Assembly (NCBI GenBank): GCA_030054025.1
Contig: JASGCQ010000002.1
Span: 1-64,000, forward strand
Length of the DNA: 64,000 nucleotides
Direction of reading: 5' to 3'
Source: Phycisphaerales bacterium
GTDB lineage: Bacteria; Bacteroidota; Bacteroidia; Chitinophagales; Chitinophagaceae
The notes under the pieces were generated by a model, which was given only the letters and a program-made list of their open reading frames with translations, was not told the DNA's origin and searched no databases. Both the position numbers and the translations under genes were made by a program. This document shows positions 37,189-47,339 of the stretch, in pieces. Position 1 is the first letter of the stretch. Each line of letters opens with the position of its first letter.

Positions 37189-38955
37189 TTACCAGTCTTT
37201 TTCCATTTTCACCGGAGTGCCGTGTTGTTTTTTATTTTTTTCTTGTAATTTTTTTTCCTCTTGCTGCAAAGCATTGAGCAACTGATCGGCTTGTTTTTCG
37301 GTCAGCTTACTGGGTTGGGCCTGCCCTTCATTTTCTTTTTGTTGCTCGCCTTTCTTGTCTCCGTCTTTGGATTGTTCTTCCTTTTTGTCTTTATCTCCTT
37401 CTTTCTTCTGTTCGTCTTTTTTCTGTTCGTCCTTCTTATTATCTTCTTTACCCTTGTCGTTCTTTTTATCTTTTCCTCCTCCACCCTCTTTTTTCAACAT
37501 GGCTTGGGCATAGGCTAAGTTATATTTTGCATCTTCGTCTTGCGGATTATGGCGCAATGCTTTTTTGTAGGCACCAATGGCTTCTTCCCATTTTTTTTCA
37601 TTCATGTAGGTATTACCGATATTGTAATTAGCTCCCGCATAAGCTTTTTTATCTTTTGATTTTTGTGCCGCAGCTTCGTATGCCTTTCGAGCCGGCTCTA
37701 CTTGCTTTTGTTGATAAAGGGCATTACCCAAATTATAGGCACTCTTAACTATATTGGCAGTGTCTGCTTGTAACGCTTTGTTATATTGATTGGCAGCATC
37801 TTTGTATTTTCCTTGGGCATATAGTTTATTGCCTTTGGCAATAAACTTTTTAGAACTCTGCGCTTGAGCTTTAGAAAAAGCAATACAACTCAATGAAATC
37901 AATAATAAAAGGCTTTTGGCAATAGCTTTAAGTGCTGTCTTTTTGCGTTGTTCAGGCTTTTTATTTTTAGCACCTGGCACTAGCCATTCAATCAATAAAA
38001 GCAGTAAAGCAGCCAATAGGAAGTATTGAAAATAACTGATATAATTGGCATAGACTAGTGCACCCAAATTGCGCTGCTCCATGCCATCTATTTCATTGAT
38101 GATTTTATCGGCAGCCACGTCGGTATTGCCCAGCAAGGTATAGGTACCATTTCCTGCCGCCGCAATGTTTTTCAATTCTGTTTCATTGAGCTTACTTATC
38201 ACCTGATTACCTTGTTCGTCTAATTTTACGGCATTGGTTGCCAGGTCGAAAAGTGGGGCTCCTTGAGGAGAACCTATACCAATGGTATGTACAATTGCTC
38301 CGTTTTCAGTTGCTTTTTTCACCTTTTCTATAGCCGTTTCATCATGGTCTTCACCATCCGATATCACTACAATAGATTTGTATTTACGTTCTTTACTACT
38401 AAAGGAATTATCTGCCATTTCTATGGCATTTCCGATTACAGTACCTTGAGTGGGCACCATATCGGGGCTCACGGTTTGCAGCAAGAGTTTCATCGCACTA
38501 TAATCAACTGTCAATGGAACTTGCAGATAACTTCTTCCTGCAAAAATGACTAACCCTACTCGGTCGCTACTCATCTTATCACTCAAGCGAGCAATAAATT
38601 GTTTGGCTCTTGTGAGTCTATCGGGCTGAATATCTTTTGCGAGCATACTTTTACTGACATCCAAAGCAATCATGACATCTACGCCTTTTCTTTGCACTGT
38701 CTCTGTAGTACCGCCTTTTTGCAAATTGGCGCAGCCAATAATCAGTAATAACAACGCAACTGCTGATAAAACAAATTTGAGTGTCGAGCGTGCAGGGATA
38801 AAGCCCAATATTTGTTGTTGTACTAATTGGCGGGTGCCTACTTGTTCTATTTTTTTGCGCCGCCAATAAAGCATGGCTACAAACAGAGCTACCAATAGCG
38901 GTATAATAACCAAAGCACCTAAGTAAGTAGAATATTGAAAACGAAGCATAAGCAA
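37189..38955 (-). CDS. VWA + TPR fusion protein (BatB/BatC-like aerotolerance protein)
   Basis: VMIALDVSKSMLAKDIQPDRLTRAKQFI, VVISDGEDHDE (VWA/MIDAS), followed by TPRs (NIGNTYMNEKKWEEAIGAYKKALRHNPQDEDAKYNLAYA) and a charged KDKKNDKGKEDNKKDEQKK segment. Confidence 0.85.
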   Translation of the reverse strand: MLMLRFQYSTYLGALVIIPLLVALFVAMLYWRRKKIEQVGTRQLVQQQILGFIPARSTLKFVLSAVALLLLIIGCANLQKGGTTETVQRKGVDVMIALDVSKSMLAKDIQPDRLTRAKQFIARLSDKMSSDRVGLVIFAGRSYLQVPLTVDYSAMKLLLQTVSPDMVPTQGTVIGNAIEMADNSFSSKERKYKSIVVISDGEDHDETAIEKVKKATENGAIVHTIGIGSPQGAPLFDLATNAVKLDEQGNQVISKLNETELKNIAAAGNGTYTLLGNTDVAADKIINEIDGMEQRNLGALVYANYISYFQYFLLAALLLLLIEWLVPGAKNKKPEQRKKTALKAIAKSLLLLISLSCIAFSKAQAQSSKKFIAKGNKLYAQGKYKDAANQYNKALQADTANIVKSAYNLGNALYQQKQVEPARKAYEAAAQKSKDKKAYAGANYNIGNTYMNEKKWEEAIGAYKKALRHNPQDEDAKYNLAYAQAMLKKEGGGGKDKKNDKGKEDNKKDEQKKDEQKKEGDKDKKEEQSKDGDKKGEQQKENEGQAQPSKLTEKQADQLLNALQQEEKKLQEKNKKQHGTPVKMEKDW

Positions 38956-38966
38956 AATTATCCTTG

Positions 38967-38974
38967 CAAAAATA
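38967..38974 (-). promoter_or_regulatory. Bacteroidetes-type -7 element TATTTTTG
   Basis: caaaaata on plus strand ~12 nt before ATG at 38955. Confidence 0.35.
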
Positions 38975-39050
38975 ACCGCCTTTTCTTCATATCAATTTTC
39001 AGAATCAAGTTTTGAAATTTTTTTAACAAGCTAAAGGAGAAATGATTGTT

Positions 39051-39935
39051 TTAGTAGATGGCTTCAACAGTGAACCCCTCGGCTCTCAACAACTCAATCA
39101 AACCGGATATATGACCTGCCCCAACAGCGAAGAAGGTGGGTTGGCTATCCATCATTTTCTTCATAGGGGCAACCCATTTTTGGTTTCGTTCATCAATAAA
39201 GCTTTTGCTATTCATCCCCATTTGTGCAGACTCGACAATAAATTTATTGAGTGTGAGCAAATCTTGTTTCTTGTAGGCATCGACTAATTGTTGCACTTCG
39301 GAGCTTTCATTCTTCTCGCCCTTGGCAATACCAATCATCTGATTGATAATGGTATCAGTGGGTATTTTTTCAAGTACTGTCATTTGTTCGGCAAAAGTTT
39401 CTAAGCCTATAATTTCCTTCTTAGCTGACTTGCTCTTTTCTACCAATTGCAGCTCATACGAGAGGCTTTCTTTGCATGGACCTTTAGCCAATAGGGTGTT
39501 GTAAAGAAAATAAAGCGTAATGGGTTTCATCCTATTAGCCATTTCAATGTTTTGTTTCATTGAATCTTGGATGAATTTAGCAACAATGTTATAATCTTCT
39601 TCTTTGCTAAAATAATCTCTGAGTGTGCCGCCTGTCATATCAAACATCAAAGCTGCAAGTTCGGATGTCATTTGACTTTGATCGCTGATATTTACCTCCA
39701 AACACAATTGATTGCATTGGTCGTAGCAAGATTGCATTGGTTTTGTCCAAAAATAATCTTCTTTACAAATGACATGAATGGTGCCAAATAGATACGAAAC
39801 TTCTTTTTGACCTTTTTGGGATATTTTCCACAGCAAGGAGTTTTTTTGACCCTCCCCCTTCTGAGCAAAGGCTGTGATAGATAATAGCAGCACAAGAATG
39901 CTGAGTATATTGATTTTCAAAAATATCCTTGTCAT
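39051..39935 (-). CDS. TraB/GumN family protein
   Basis: LLWKISQKGQKEVSYLFGTIHVICKEDY...CLEVNISD...PTFFAVGAGHISGLIELLRAEGFTVE; start at MTRIFLKINIL. Confidence 0.88.
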   Translation of the reverse strand: MTRIFLKINILSILVLLLSITAFAQKGEGQKNSLLWKISQKGQKEVSYLFGTIHVICKEDYFWTKPMQSCYDQCNQLCLEVNISDQSQMTSELAALMFDMTGGTLRDYFSKEEDYNIVAKFIQDSMKQNIEMANRMKPITLYFLYNTLLAKGPCKESLSYELQLVEKSKSAKKEIIGLETFAEQMTVLEKIPTDTIINQMIGIAKGEKNESSEVQQLVDAYKKQDLLTLNKFIVESAQMGMNSKSFIDERNQKWVAPMKKMMDSQPTFFAVGAGHISGLIELLRAEGFTVEAIY

Positions 39936-39945
39936 ATTTATGGGT

Positions 39946-40677
39946 TTAGTGTAGCAATAAGGTGCTGGCACTCAAAGCCACGCCCAACAATATCGCTAAT
40001 ATTTTTTGAGTAGTAAGTGCATGATGTTTGGTTCCGCTTTCGAAAAAAATGGTTGTGGCAATATGGATAAAAGCCCCTGCTACAATAGTGATAACTACGC
40101 CTAAGAATTCGGATATGGCAAAATATCTTGCGCCAAAAATAGAGGCTAGACTACTGGCTATAGGTGTCAATAGAGAAAATAGAAATAATAAGCCCACTGC
40201 TTCCGCTCCTTTCCCTTTCACACTTTTAATCATGGTAGCCACAATAATAATTTCAGGCAATTTGTGTGTTGCTACTGCCAGATATAATGCGGCATCGGTA
40301 GCAGGCATTCTGTAATTAAAACCTAAAGGAACTCCATCCATAATTGCATGGATGCCCAAACCTGCCAAAATAGAAAACAAGGGTATTGCATGTGCTGTGT
40401 TGTGAAAATGATTGTGCCCATGCTCTACGCCATGTGTGATACGCTGAATCAGTAATTGCAAAAAGAATCCAATCAATAAATATATGCCAGCACTGCTTCC
40501 TTGATCTTGCATCGTTTCCGGGATGAGGTACAGAAATGTAATACTCAACAAAAACGAACCCGAAAAAGCAAGCAGGATATTCATCTTTTTTTCATCTACC
40601 CATTTCAAATGAATGGTCAATAAACCTGTGCCAAAAGTGACGAGGAGTAGTAAAATATTTGGATAAAGATGTAGCAA
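39946..40677 (-). CDS. ZIP family metal transporter
   Basis: LGIHAIMDGVPLGF, VATHKLPEIIIVATMI, HIATTIFFESGTKHH. Confidence 0.85.
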   Translation of the reverse strand: MLHLYPNILLLLVTFGTGLLTIHLKWVDEKKMNILLAFSGSFLLSITFLYLIPETMQDQGSSAGIYLLIGFFLQLLIQRITHGVEHGHNHFHNTAHAIPLFSILAGLGIHAIMDGVPLGFNYRMPATDAALYLAVATHKLPEIIIVATMIKSVKGKGAEAVGLLFLFSLLTPIASSLASIFGARYFAISEFLGVVITIVAGAFIHIATTIFFESGTKHHALTTQKILAILLGVALSASTLLLH

Positions 40678-40740
40678 TGCTAATATTGATTAATAGAACA
40701 ATCGAATGGGCGAAGGTAAATGAAAGTAATAGATTTTAAC

Positions 40741-40780
40741 ACAAAAAAAAGATACTACCCACAGGCAGTACCTTTTTTTT
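40741..40780 (-). terminator. terminator of mdh
   Basis: aaaaaaagatactacccacaggcagtacctttttttt imperfect hairpin with T tract. Confidence 0.65.
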
Positions 40781-40794
40781 GCGAAACGGCATGA

Positions 40795-41724
40795 TTACAA
40801 TGTCGACAATACAGCGTTCATATTACGAACGGCTTCGGCAGATTTATTAAATTCTGCTTGTTCTGCTTCATTCAATTTATAGTCAATGATTTTTTCCCAA
40901 CCCTTGCTGCCTATTACCACAGGTACACCTAGGCAAATATCTTTTTGTCCATACTCGCCATCAAGTGCTACACAGCAAGGGAATACTTTCTTCTGATTGC
41001 GTACAATACTCTCTACCAAAGCTGCTCCAGCTGCACCAGGTGCATACCAAGCGGAAGTACCCAATAATTTGGTCAATGTAGCACCACCAACCATTGTATC
41101 AGCGGCAATTTGTTTCAATTCGTCTTCGCTCAAAAAATTTGACACCGGAGTACCATTCAATGTTGCCAAACGCGTCAAAGGAATCATAGTAGTATCTCCA
41201 TGACCACCGATTACGGTAGCATGTAAATCGCCTTGAGAGCAATTCAATGCTTTTTGAAGATAAGTTTTGAAACGTGCGCTATCCAAAATGCCACCCATAC
41301 CTATCACTCTATTTTTAGGCAAGCCTGTTGCTTTCAGTGCCAAATAGGTCATTGTATCCATTGGGTTTGAAATCACCACTATAATCGCATTGGGTGAATG
41401 TGCCAATAAATTTTTGGCTACTTCCTCCACAATTTTTGCATTGGTGCCAATAAGCTCTTCACGCGTCATACCTGGCTTACGAGGAATACCCGAAGTGATT
41501 ACGCATACCGCAGAACCTGCTGTTTTGCTGTAATCTCCCGTTACTCCTGTGATACGAGTATTGAAACCCAAAAGTGAAGATGTTTGTGTCAAATCAAGAG
41601 CTTTGCCTTCTGCAAATCCTTCTTTAATATCAACCAAGACCAACTCTTCAGCGATGTCGCGTCTTACGATATCATCGGCACAAGTAGCGCCTACTGCGCC
41701 CGCACCTACTACGGTTACTTTCAT
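40795..41724 (-). CDS. mdh: malate dehydrogenase
   Basis: MKVTVVGAGAVGATCADDIVRR, VCVITSGIPRKPGMTREELIGTNAKIV, GMGGILDSARFKTYL, VIGGHGDTTMIPL. Confidence 0.95.
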   Translation of the reverse strand: MKVTVVGAGAVGATCADDIVRRDIAEELVLVDIKEGFAEGKALDLTQTSSLLGFNTRITGVTGDYSKTAGSAVCVITSGIPRKPGMTREELIGTNAKIVEEVAKNLLAHSPNAIIVVISNPMDTMTYLALKATGLPKNRVIGMGGILDSARFKTYLQKALNCSQGDLHATVIGGHGDTTMIPLTRLATLNGTPVSNFLSEDELKQIAADTMVGGATLTKLLGTSAWYAPGAAGAALVESIVRNQKKVFPCCVALDGEYGQKDICLGVPVVIGSKGWEKIIDYKLNEAEQAEFNKSAEAVRNMNAVLSTL

Positions 41725-41777
41725 TGAATGTATTTTTATTTTTTAATAACAGGGGATAAATGATATTTTTTACGGAG

Positions 41778-41785
41778 CAAATGTA
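41778..41785 (-). promoter_or_regulatory. Bacteroidetes-type -7 element TACATTTG upstream of mdh
   Basis: caaatgta on plus strand ~54 nt upstream of ATG at 41724. Confidence 0.45.
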
Positions 41786-41879
41786 GGGAATTTGCACAAG
41801 GCATCATGAGAAATTCAACTTTTTGCAAGATGATTTTTATCACTTTTTGTGCAACTATTACACATTAAACTATTTTCGA

Positions 41880-44800
41880 CTAAAAAATAGCCCTTATACT
41901 CATCCTGCCGGTATTAATCACCTTATCTGTTCCTGCTTTTCGACCTTCGTATTCAATATAGAGTTCAATGCCTTTCCCCAAGCGTCTTTGCCAATTCAAG
42001 TACCAGAGCAAATTGTCGCCCTGCTTCAATCCATCAAGCATAGCATAACTTATAGGGGCGGAAAGCAAACCATTGTAGGCGATATTACTGATAGTAAATC
42101 GAGCTTGTATCACCCCAACAGTAGTCTGGCTATATCGTGCATCAATATTGGCAGATTGTATTTTCGCCCTTTCACCTCCATATACCTCTTCGTTTTTTCT
42201 ATCTTCATAACGCAATGATGTGGTAATGCGCAAAACTGAACGACTAAGCCATATCAATGCCGGTTCTACAGCCCAATATTTTTGTTGGTAAGAGCTTCCG
42301 TCTGCAATACCAGAACGATTACTACGCAAACCCATTCGTGTACTGAGATTGGTAGTTATCGTCTTAGTCAAGGCTGTTCTGATCTTTATAAGGTGTTGTT
42401 GATTTTTGTTATTGCTCAAACCATAGGTAAGTAATTGCTGGCTATTATTATTCAGATAGTTATAGTCAATACCCCAATGCGAACTATTTCGGTTGTAATA
42501 AAATGTATTGTTGACCGATGTATTGGCAATAATAATAGAACTATCGTTGTATAATTGAGCGATTGGATTAAATGAACTCAATCCTGCGCTATTCAAGATT
42601 TTGTTGCTTACTTGTATGGCAAATTGATTGGATGAATTGCTGCATATTATTGCCCAGATAGATTTTCGGAATGACGTAAAAAAATTAATCGGATCAAAAT
42701 TGATGCTCTGATTCCAACTGATATTATTCACTTTCACGTATTCATCGCTTGGGGTAAATATCTTGATAAAAAGTTTTTGGTCGGGGTACAATGCCAATAC
42801 AAATTCATTCAGTTGTTGCACACCATCTCCATTATAATCTATCCAATTGTACATCCCCTGCCCTGCCGGTACTAGAACAAAGGTAAAGGTTCGTTTTTGC
42901 TCCTGACCCGTACCAAACTCATAAAGGCTGGCAAAGGACAATGCCCTTTTAATAATAGCACCATTATATTGTATTCGTCCGAGCAAAGTTTGTTCAGGCT
43001 TTATATTGATTACTGTGGTATTGTCTAAAAACAATTGACGATAAGAACCCGTAAGATTGAGTTGATGGTTACTACCGTCGCCCAGAGCAAATTGCAGGGC
43101 AACGTTATCGCTATGATTTTGTAATTGAAATTGATTTTGGTACGGTAAAAAATCGCGACGGCGAAAGTAGGTGGTGGACAGGTTATATTTTTTTTGTGAT
43201 TGACTACGCCAAGAAGCGGTAGTAATATCAAAATAAAAAGAAGAAGATTGTAGGCTATCCTTGTGCAAATACCTTGCCTCGTTATGCTCTGCATAATAGC
43301 TGGCACCTAAGGTACTATGCAATAAGTGTGGCAAAGTATAATCTGCAAAAATTAAGGGCTTAAAAAATTGGGTGCCAATGATGGTGTCTTCTGCTTTCAT
43401 GAGGCTGAGGTTAAAACCCACATTCAGATTAACCTTACTGATTTTATAACCGACCGTATGCTTTAATCCTTTATAATCAGCCCCTCTGGCATAGTAACTG
43501 AGCGAATAATCGATGCTACCCATGCGCCTATTCGTCAATTGTGTGGCTATACTTGCCCAATCTTCATCTGGGCTGTCACCCGATAAGGGTACATTCCAAT
43601 CACGACCAAATTCTACAGCACGGTAGGGAGCTATGGCTCTAAACTTACTCTGCACATGCTCATATTGAACATTAGTTTTAAGCTGCCAATCACTGATGTT
43701 AAGGGTATCCTTTTTGCCCATAAAACGCTGCTCTTCGTAGATAACTTTGGACGCATAGCCTTGATGATTTTGGTTGTCTTTGGCAGAAAAAGTATTGACA
43801 TCCTTGTTGCTGGCTGCCAACTCTATACTTATTTTCTTAAAAGAGTCAATTTGGTATTGCGCTCCCAGTGTTATTACTTGGTGTGCTTTAGGGGTAATCA
43901 ATACGGATACGGCACTATAATCTCCCTGCTTTTGTCCGGCGATTGGAGGCAGCCACTGATAAACTCGTCCATTGGCATTTGCGCCTGCTACCGCATAATC
44001 TCCTTTCCCTTTTCCGGCAAAAGAAAAACTGACAGAGTACAATGCGAGAGAGGCATTCGTGCTATACTCATATACAGAGTCGTATTGAGTACCCAAAACT
44101 ATTGTGTCTTTGATTCTATAGAGTATTTTATTGGCTGCAAATGTATCTCGACTGATATTGGGACTAATCGCATATTGAAGGCTATCGCCTATAGCGGCTA
44201 AGAGCCGTTTTTGTTCGGGTGTTAAATTTTGCTGAAAAGGTTGATTCTTTGCATCTTGATTGGCATAAGCGTTCATTTTGACAATCCATTTTTTACCCAT
44301 ACTGAGTTCGTCATAAGCGTATAAAAGTGAATTGAGGTAGTTGTTGTTTCTATATTCAAATTCTACTTGTATGCGCGAGAACTGATTAATGGGCCGCCTT
44401 GGCATGAAACGTACTTCATTGGTATTATAGTTGATAACATAGTCGGCATTCTCTCCTCTTTGTTGTAATACATTATCTACATATACCTTTTCGGTAGCTG
44501 CCAATACCACAAATAATTGTTCTCCATTATTACCTACCAATCTATACGGTCCTTGATTACCCTCGGCTCCTGAAAAAATATTTCGTGCAAATTCACCTTT
44601 GGCAACTGAGGCGCTGAATCCAGCATTATTGTTGAGGTGCTTACCCAACTTATCTTCCGACTGAAAGAATAACCCCTGAACCCTTTTGGTATAGTTTAAA
44701 AAATATGCATTGGGCTTGTTGAGGTTATAATCACCCAATTGAAGGCTATGTTTGTTTTTGCTGAGTCTTATAGAGATGAGGTCAAACTCCTGCAAATTGC

Positions 44801-45362
44801 TCGTATTACCTTCGGGCTGAAAAGGTATCGTGTTATCTGTAATTGCGGCTTCTACTTTGATGCTATCTACCAAGTAGCCATTCATTTGCAAATTGAAATT
44901 CGAATTAGAGACCACATCTTGATTATTACCCAATGAGATACTTCTGCCATAGCTACCGATGAGGTCTATCTGGTTGTAATCCACAAATTTTCCATTATCT
45001 TTTTTGACATTATACTCTATTGCCGAAAAGGCGTAATTGGAATCAACTATAGACCTGTTTTTATGGCTATATCTTTTATTAAAATTGATGGGCAGCACAC
45101 GGTAAACTATGTGTACAGAATCTACTAATGGCTTGCGATGCCAACGCAATACAGAATGTACAGATGAGTATTCATACTCTGCACTATCTATACCTACAAC
45201 CCTAAGACCGCCTATGGACATAGAGTCTATGGTAAGCGAATCTTTTACTGGAATTGTTTTAGATCTAAGGTTCGAAAACTCTTGTGCAAGATTTTGCGCA
45301 CGCAAAAACGGCGTGTGAAGGAGCAAAACGACAATCGCTATGAGGAGTTTTTTGAAATACAC
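41880..45362 (-). CDS. large outer-membrane beta-barrel protein with SprA/T9SS-like segments
   Basis: Signal peptide; GSYGRSISLGNNQDVVSNSNFNLQMNGYLVDSIKVEAAITDNTIPFQPEGNTSNLQEFDLISIRL is SprA-like; repetitive beta-strand pattern through the C-terminus. Confidence 0.6.
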   Translation of the reverse strand: MYFKKLLIAIVVLLLHTPFLRAQNLAQEFSNLRSKTIPVKDSLTIDSMSIGGLRVVGIDSAEYEYSSVHSVLRWHRKPLVDSVHIVYRVLPINFNKRYSHKNRSIVDSNYAFSAIEYNVKKDNGKFVDYNQIDLIGSYGRSISLGNNQDVVSNSNFNLQMNGYLVDSIKVEAAITDNTIPFQPEGNTSNLQEFDLISIRLSKNKHSLQLGDYNLNKPNAYFLNYTKRVQGLFFQSEDKLGKHLNNNAGFSASVAKGEFARNIFSGAEGNQGPYRLVGNNGEQLFVVLAATEKVYVDNVLQQRGENADYVINYNTNEVRFMPRRPINQFSRIQVEFEYRNNNYLNSLLYAYDELSMGKKWIVKMNAYANQDAKNQPFQQNLTPEQKRLLAAIGDSLQYAISPNISRDTFAANKILYRIKDTIVLGTQYDSVYEYSTNASLALYSVSFSFAGKGKGDYAVAGANANGRVYQWLPPIAGQKQGDYSAVSVLITPKAHQVITLGAQYQIDSFKKISIELAASNKDVNTFSAKDNQNHQGYASKVIYEEQRFMGKKDTLNISDWQLKTNVQYEHVQSKFRAIAPYRAVEFGRDWNVPLSGDSPDEDWASIATQLTNRRMGSIDYSLSYYARGADYKGLKHTVGYKISKVNLNVGFNLSLMKAEDTIIGTQFFKPLIFADYTLPHLLHSTLGASYYAEHNEARYLHKDSLQSSSFYFDITTASWRSQSQKKYNLSTTYFRRRDFLPYQNQFQLQNHSDNVALQFALGDGSNHQLNLTGSYRQLFLDNTTVINIKPEQTLLGRIQYNGAIIKRALSFASLYEFGTGQEQKRTFTFVLVPAGQGMYNWIDYNGDGVQQLNEFVLALYPDQKLFIKIFTPSDEYVKVNNISWNQSINFDPINFFTSFRKSIWAIICSNSSNQFAIQVSNKILNSAGLSSFNPIAQLYNDSSIIIANTSVNNTFYYNRNSSHWGIDYNYLNNNSQQLLTYGLSNNKNQQHLIKIRTALTKTITTNLSTRMGLRSNRSGIADGSSYQQKYWAVEPALIWLSRSVLRITTSLRYEDRKNEEVYGGERAKIQSANIDARYSQTTVGVIQARFTISNIAYNGLLSAPISYAMLDGLKQGDNLLWYLNWQRRLGKGIELYIEYEGRKAGTDKVINTGRMSIRAIF

Positions 45363-45433
45363 AATAATGAATAGACGCTTACAAGTCTAAAATTATTGCA
45401 ATATACATTTTAGTACTTTCGGAATGATTCGAG

Positions 45434-46120
45434 TTAGTATGAATTTGCTTTTTTATTTCTAAAGTCCCCCCGCTTCCAAGCTTCAATAAACTGCCCCCAT
45501 TTGATAGGGCTCAAAATATTCATGGGCTGTTGTTGAGCACTATAAGCAGCTCTATAGGCGGCATTTTGTTGTGCGAATTGCTGATTTTCTCTACCACTAG
45601 GTAAAGTCGTCATAGACAACATTCTGATGAGTGCCAAATCGGTATTCTTGCGTGCCACTTCGTATTTATCATCATCTATAATCAGATTTTGGAAGGCAAA
45701 ATTAAAATGCTCTTTAGAAGGCAGGGCGTGTATAATTGTTTCGTTTAAGAAAAAAGTATCTTGACTTAGCATCTGTACTAATGACAAGGAATTCCCTTTA
45801 ATGTTTTGGGGTATTACATAATCCTTTGGTGTATAACCCAGCGATCGAAATTGCAATGTATCTCCTTTAAAACAAACCAAAGCAAAAACACCCAACTCGC
45901 TGGTATAAGTACCTTTATTTTGATTTTTCACACTCACAACCACATCTGGAACTCCATAGAGGCTGTCTGAGGTCATTACCACACCATTTATTTGGACAAT
46001 TTTGTCATAAGACAGTTGGCTAAAAACGATAACTGGTTTCGTTGCACACGCAAGAAAAAATAGAGATATACGGGTAAAGTATTTCAAGCGCATAACATAA
46101 TTTAAGGAACATCTAAGCAA
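45434..46120 (-). CDS. secreted carboxypeptidase-regulatory-like domain protein
   Basis: VQINGVVMTSDSLYGVPDVVVSVKNQNKGTYTSELGVFALVCFKGDTLQFRSLGYTPKDYVIP. Confidence 0.75.
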   Translation of the reverse strand: MLRCSLNYVMRLKYFTRISLFFLACATKPVIVFSQLSYDKIVQINGVVMTSDSLYGVPDVVVSVKNQNKGTYTSELGVFALVCFKGDTLQFRSLGYTPKDYVIPQNIKGNSLSLVQMLSQDTFFLNETIIHALPSKEHFNFAFQNLIIDDDKYEVARKNTDLALIRMLSMTTLPSGRENQQFAQQNAAYRAAYSAQQQPMNILSPIKWGQFIEAWKRGDFRNKKANSY

Positions 46121-46137
46121 TGTTCATAGTGCAATAA

Positions 46138-46167
46138 TAAAAAACACCACGTGAAAGTGGTGTTATA
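46138..46167 (-). terminator. terminator of ssb
   Basis: aaaaaacaccac-gtgaaa-gtggtgtt hairpin. Confidence 0.7.
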
Positions 46168-46178
46168 ATTCTGCTATT

Positions 46179-46589
46179 TTAAAAATTCAGTCCTTCATCT
46201 ATTTTATGGAAAGATTCATCTGCGGCTATTTCTGGCAATTCTCGCCCGTCTGCCTCTTTTCTTTTGTCTAACATTACAAAATTATCCGCCACAATCTCGG
46301 TGCTGCTGCGTTTTATTTTATCTTTATCTTCCCAGTTTCGATATCGAATACGACCTTCTACATAAATCATACTTCCTTTGTGCAGAAATTTTTGAGCCAA
46401 TTCTGCCAATCCTCTCCACAATACTATGGTATGCCATTCGGTATGAGATACTGTGGCTCCGCTTTTATCTTTATGATTTTCTGTGGTTGCCAAAGGGAAC
46501 TTAGCAACCACTAGGTTGCCTTCTAGATTTTGTATCTCGGGGTCTTTGCCCACATTACCAATGAGCACTACTTTGTTTACTCCTCTCAT
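46179..46589 (-). CDS. ssb: single-stranded DNA-binding protein
   Basis: MRGVNKVVLIGNVGKDPEIQNLEGNLVVAKFPLATTE...TEWHTIVLWRGLAELAQKFLHKGSMIYVEGRIRYRNW. Confidence 0.95.
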   Translation of the reverse strand: MRGVNKVVLIGNVGKDPEIQNLEGNLVVAKFPLATTENHKDKSGATVSHTEWHTIVLWRGLAELAQKFLHKGSMIYVEGRIRYRNWEDKDKIKRSSTEIVADNFVMLDKRKEADGRELPEIAADESFHKIDEGLNF

Positions 46590-46636
46590 AATTTGCAGCT
46601 GTTACTAAAAATATTCCTTTAAAAGTATAAAATATT

Positions 46637-47266
46637 TTGAATATTACTATAGCTTTTCCAAATATTTTATCTGCAAAACGCTGTAATAAGATACGGATGT
46701 GCATGCCCAAAATAAATTGTAATTTGCAGCCAATCAAAAACATTATCTCGGTGCAAGAAGCTACAATATTGGATTTGCCTGCATTTGCAGACCCTAGAGG
46801 TTCTTTTATCAAAACATTTAATGATAGCCTTTTCCAATCTTGGGGCATACATTTTCAGCCCAAAGAAAGTTACTATTCTATCTCCAATCAAGGTGTCATT
46901 AGGGGTATGCATTTCCAGTTGCCTCCTCATCAACATGCCAAAATCGTTTTTTGCCCGGTCGGAGCCATATTGGACGTGGCAGTTGATTTGCGCAAAACAT
47001 CCCCCAAATACGGTCATTGCTTTGCCCAAATACTTTCTGCTGAAAATAATAAAGCATTTTATATACCCGAAGGATTTGCTCACGGTTTCAAATCATTAAC
47101 AGATGGTGCTTTGACTTATTATTTAGTGTCTTCTGAATATCATCCTGCCAGTGATAGTGGTATTGCCTACGATAGCATAGATTTCGACTGGGCTTGCGAT
47201 AAGCCTACTTTGTCCAAACGCGACAAAAATTTTATATGCTTTGCAGATTTTCAAAGCCCTTTTTAA
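46637..47266 (+). CDS. rfbC: dTDP-4-dehydrorhamnose 3,5-epimerase (start probably internal, near 46697)
   Basis: FADPRGSFIKTFND...SISNQGVIRGMHFQLPPHQHAKIVFCPVGAILDVAVDLRKTSPKYG...FYIPEGFAHGFKSLTD. Confidence 0.9.
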   Translation: MNITIAFPNILSAKRCNKIRMCMPKINCNLQPIKNIISVQEATILDLPAFADPRGSFIKTFNDSLFQSWGIHFQPKESYYSISNQGVIRGMHFQLPPHQHAKIVFCPVGAILDVAVDLRKTSPKYGHCFAQILSAENNKAFYIPEGFAHGFKSLTDGALTYYLVSSEYHPASDSGIAYDSIDFDWACDKPTLSKRDKNFICFADFQSPF

Positions 47267-47282
47267 AAATAAGATAAAAGTA

Positions 47283-47321
47283 AAAGCCCCTTGTATGAAA
47301 AGGATACAAAGGGCTTTTTGT
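47283..47321 (+). terminator. terminator after rfbC
   Basis: aaaagccccttgtat...atacaaagggctttttgt hairpin. Confidence 0.75.
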
Positions 47322-47339
47322 GTAAATGTTCAATGGTTA

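Noticed and set aside
43656-44201. 181-aa plus-strand ORF
   Set aside because: Antisense to the long SprA-like ORF; hydrophobic composition typical of antisense frames.
46667-47083. 138-aa minus-strand ORF overlapping rfbC
   Set aside because: rfbC on the plus strand is strongly supported by conserved motifs.
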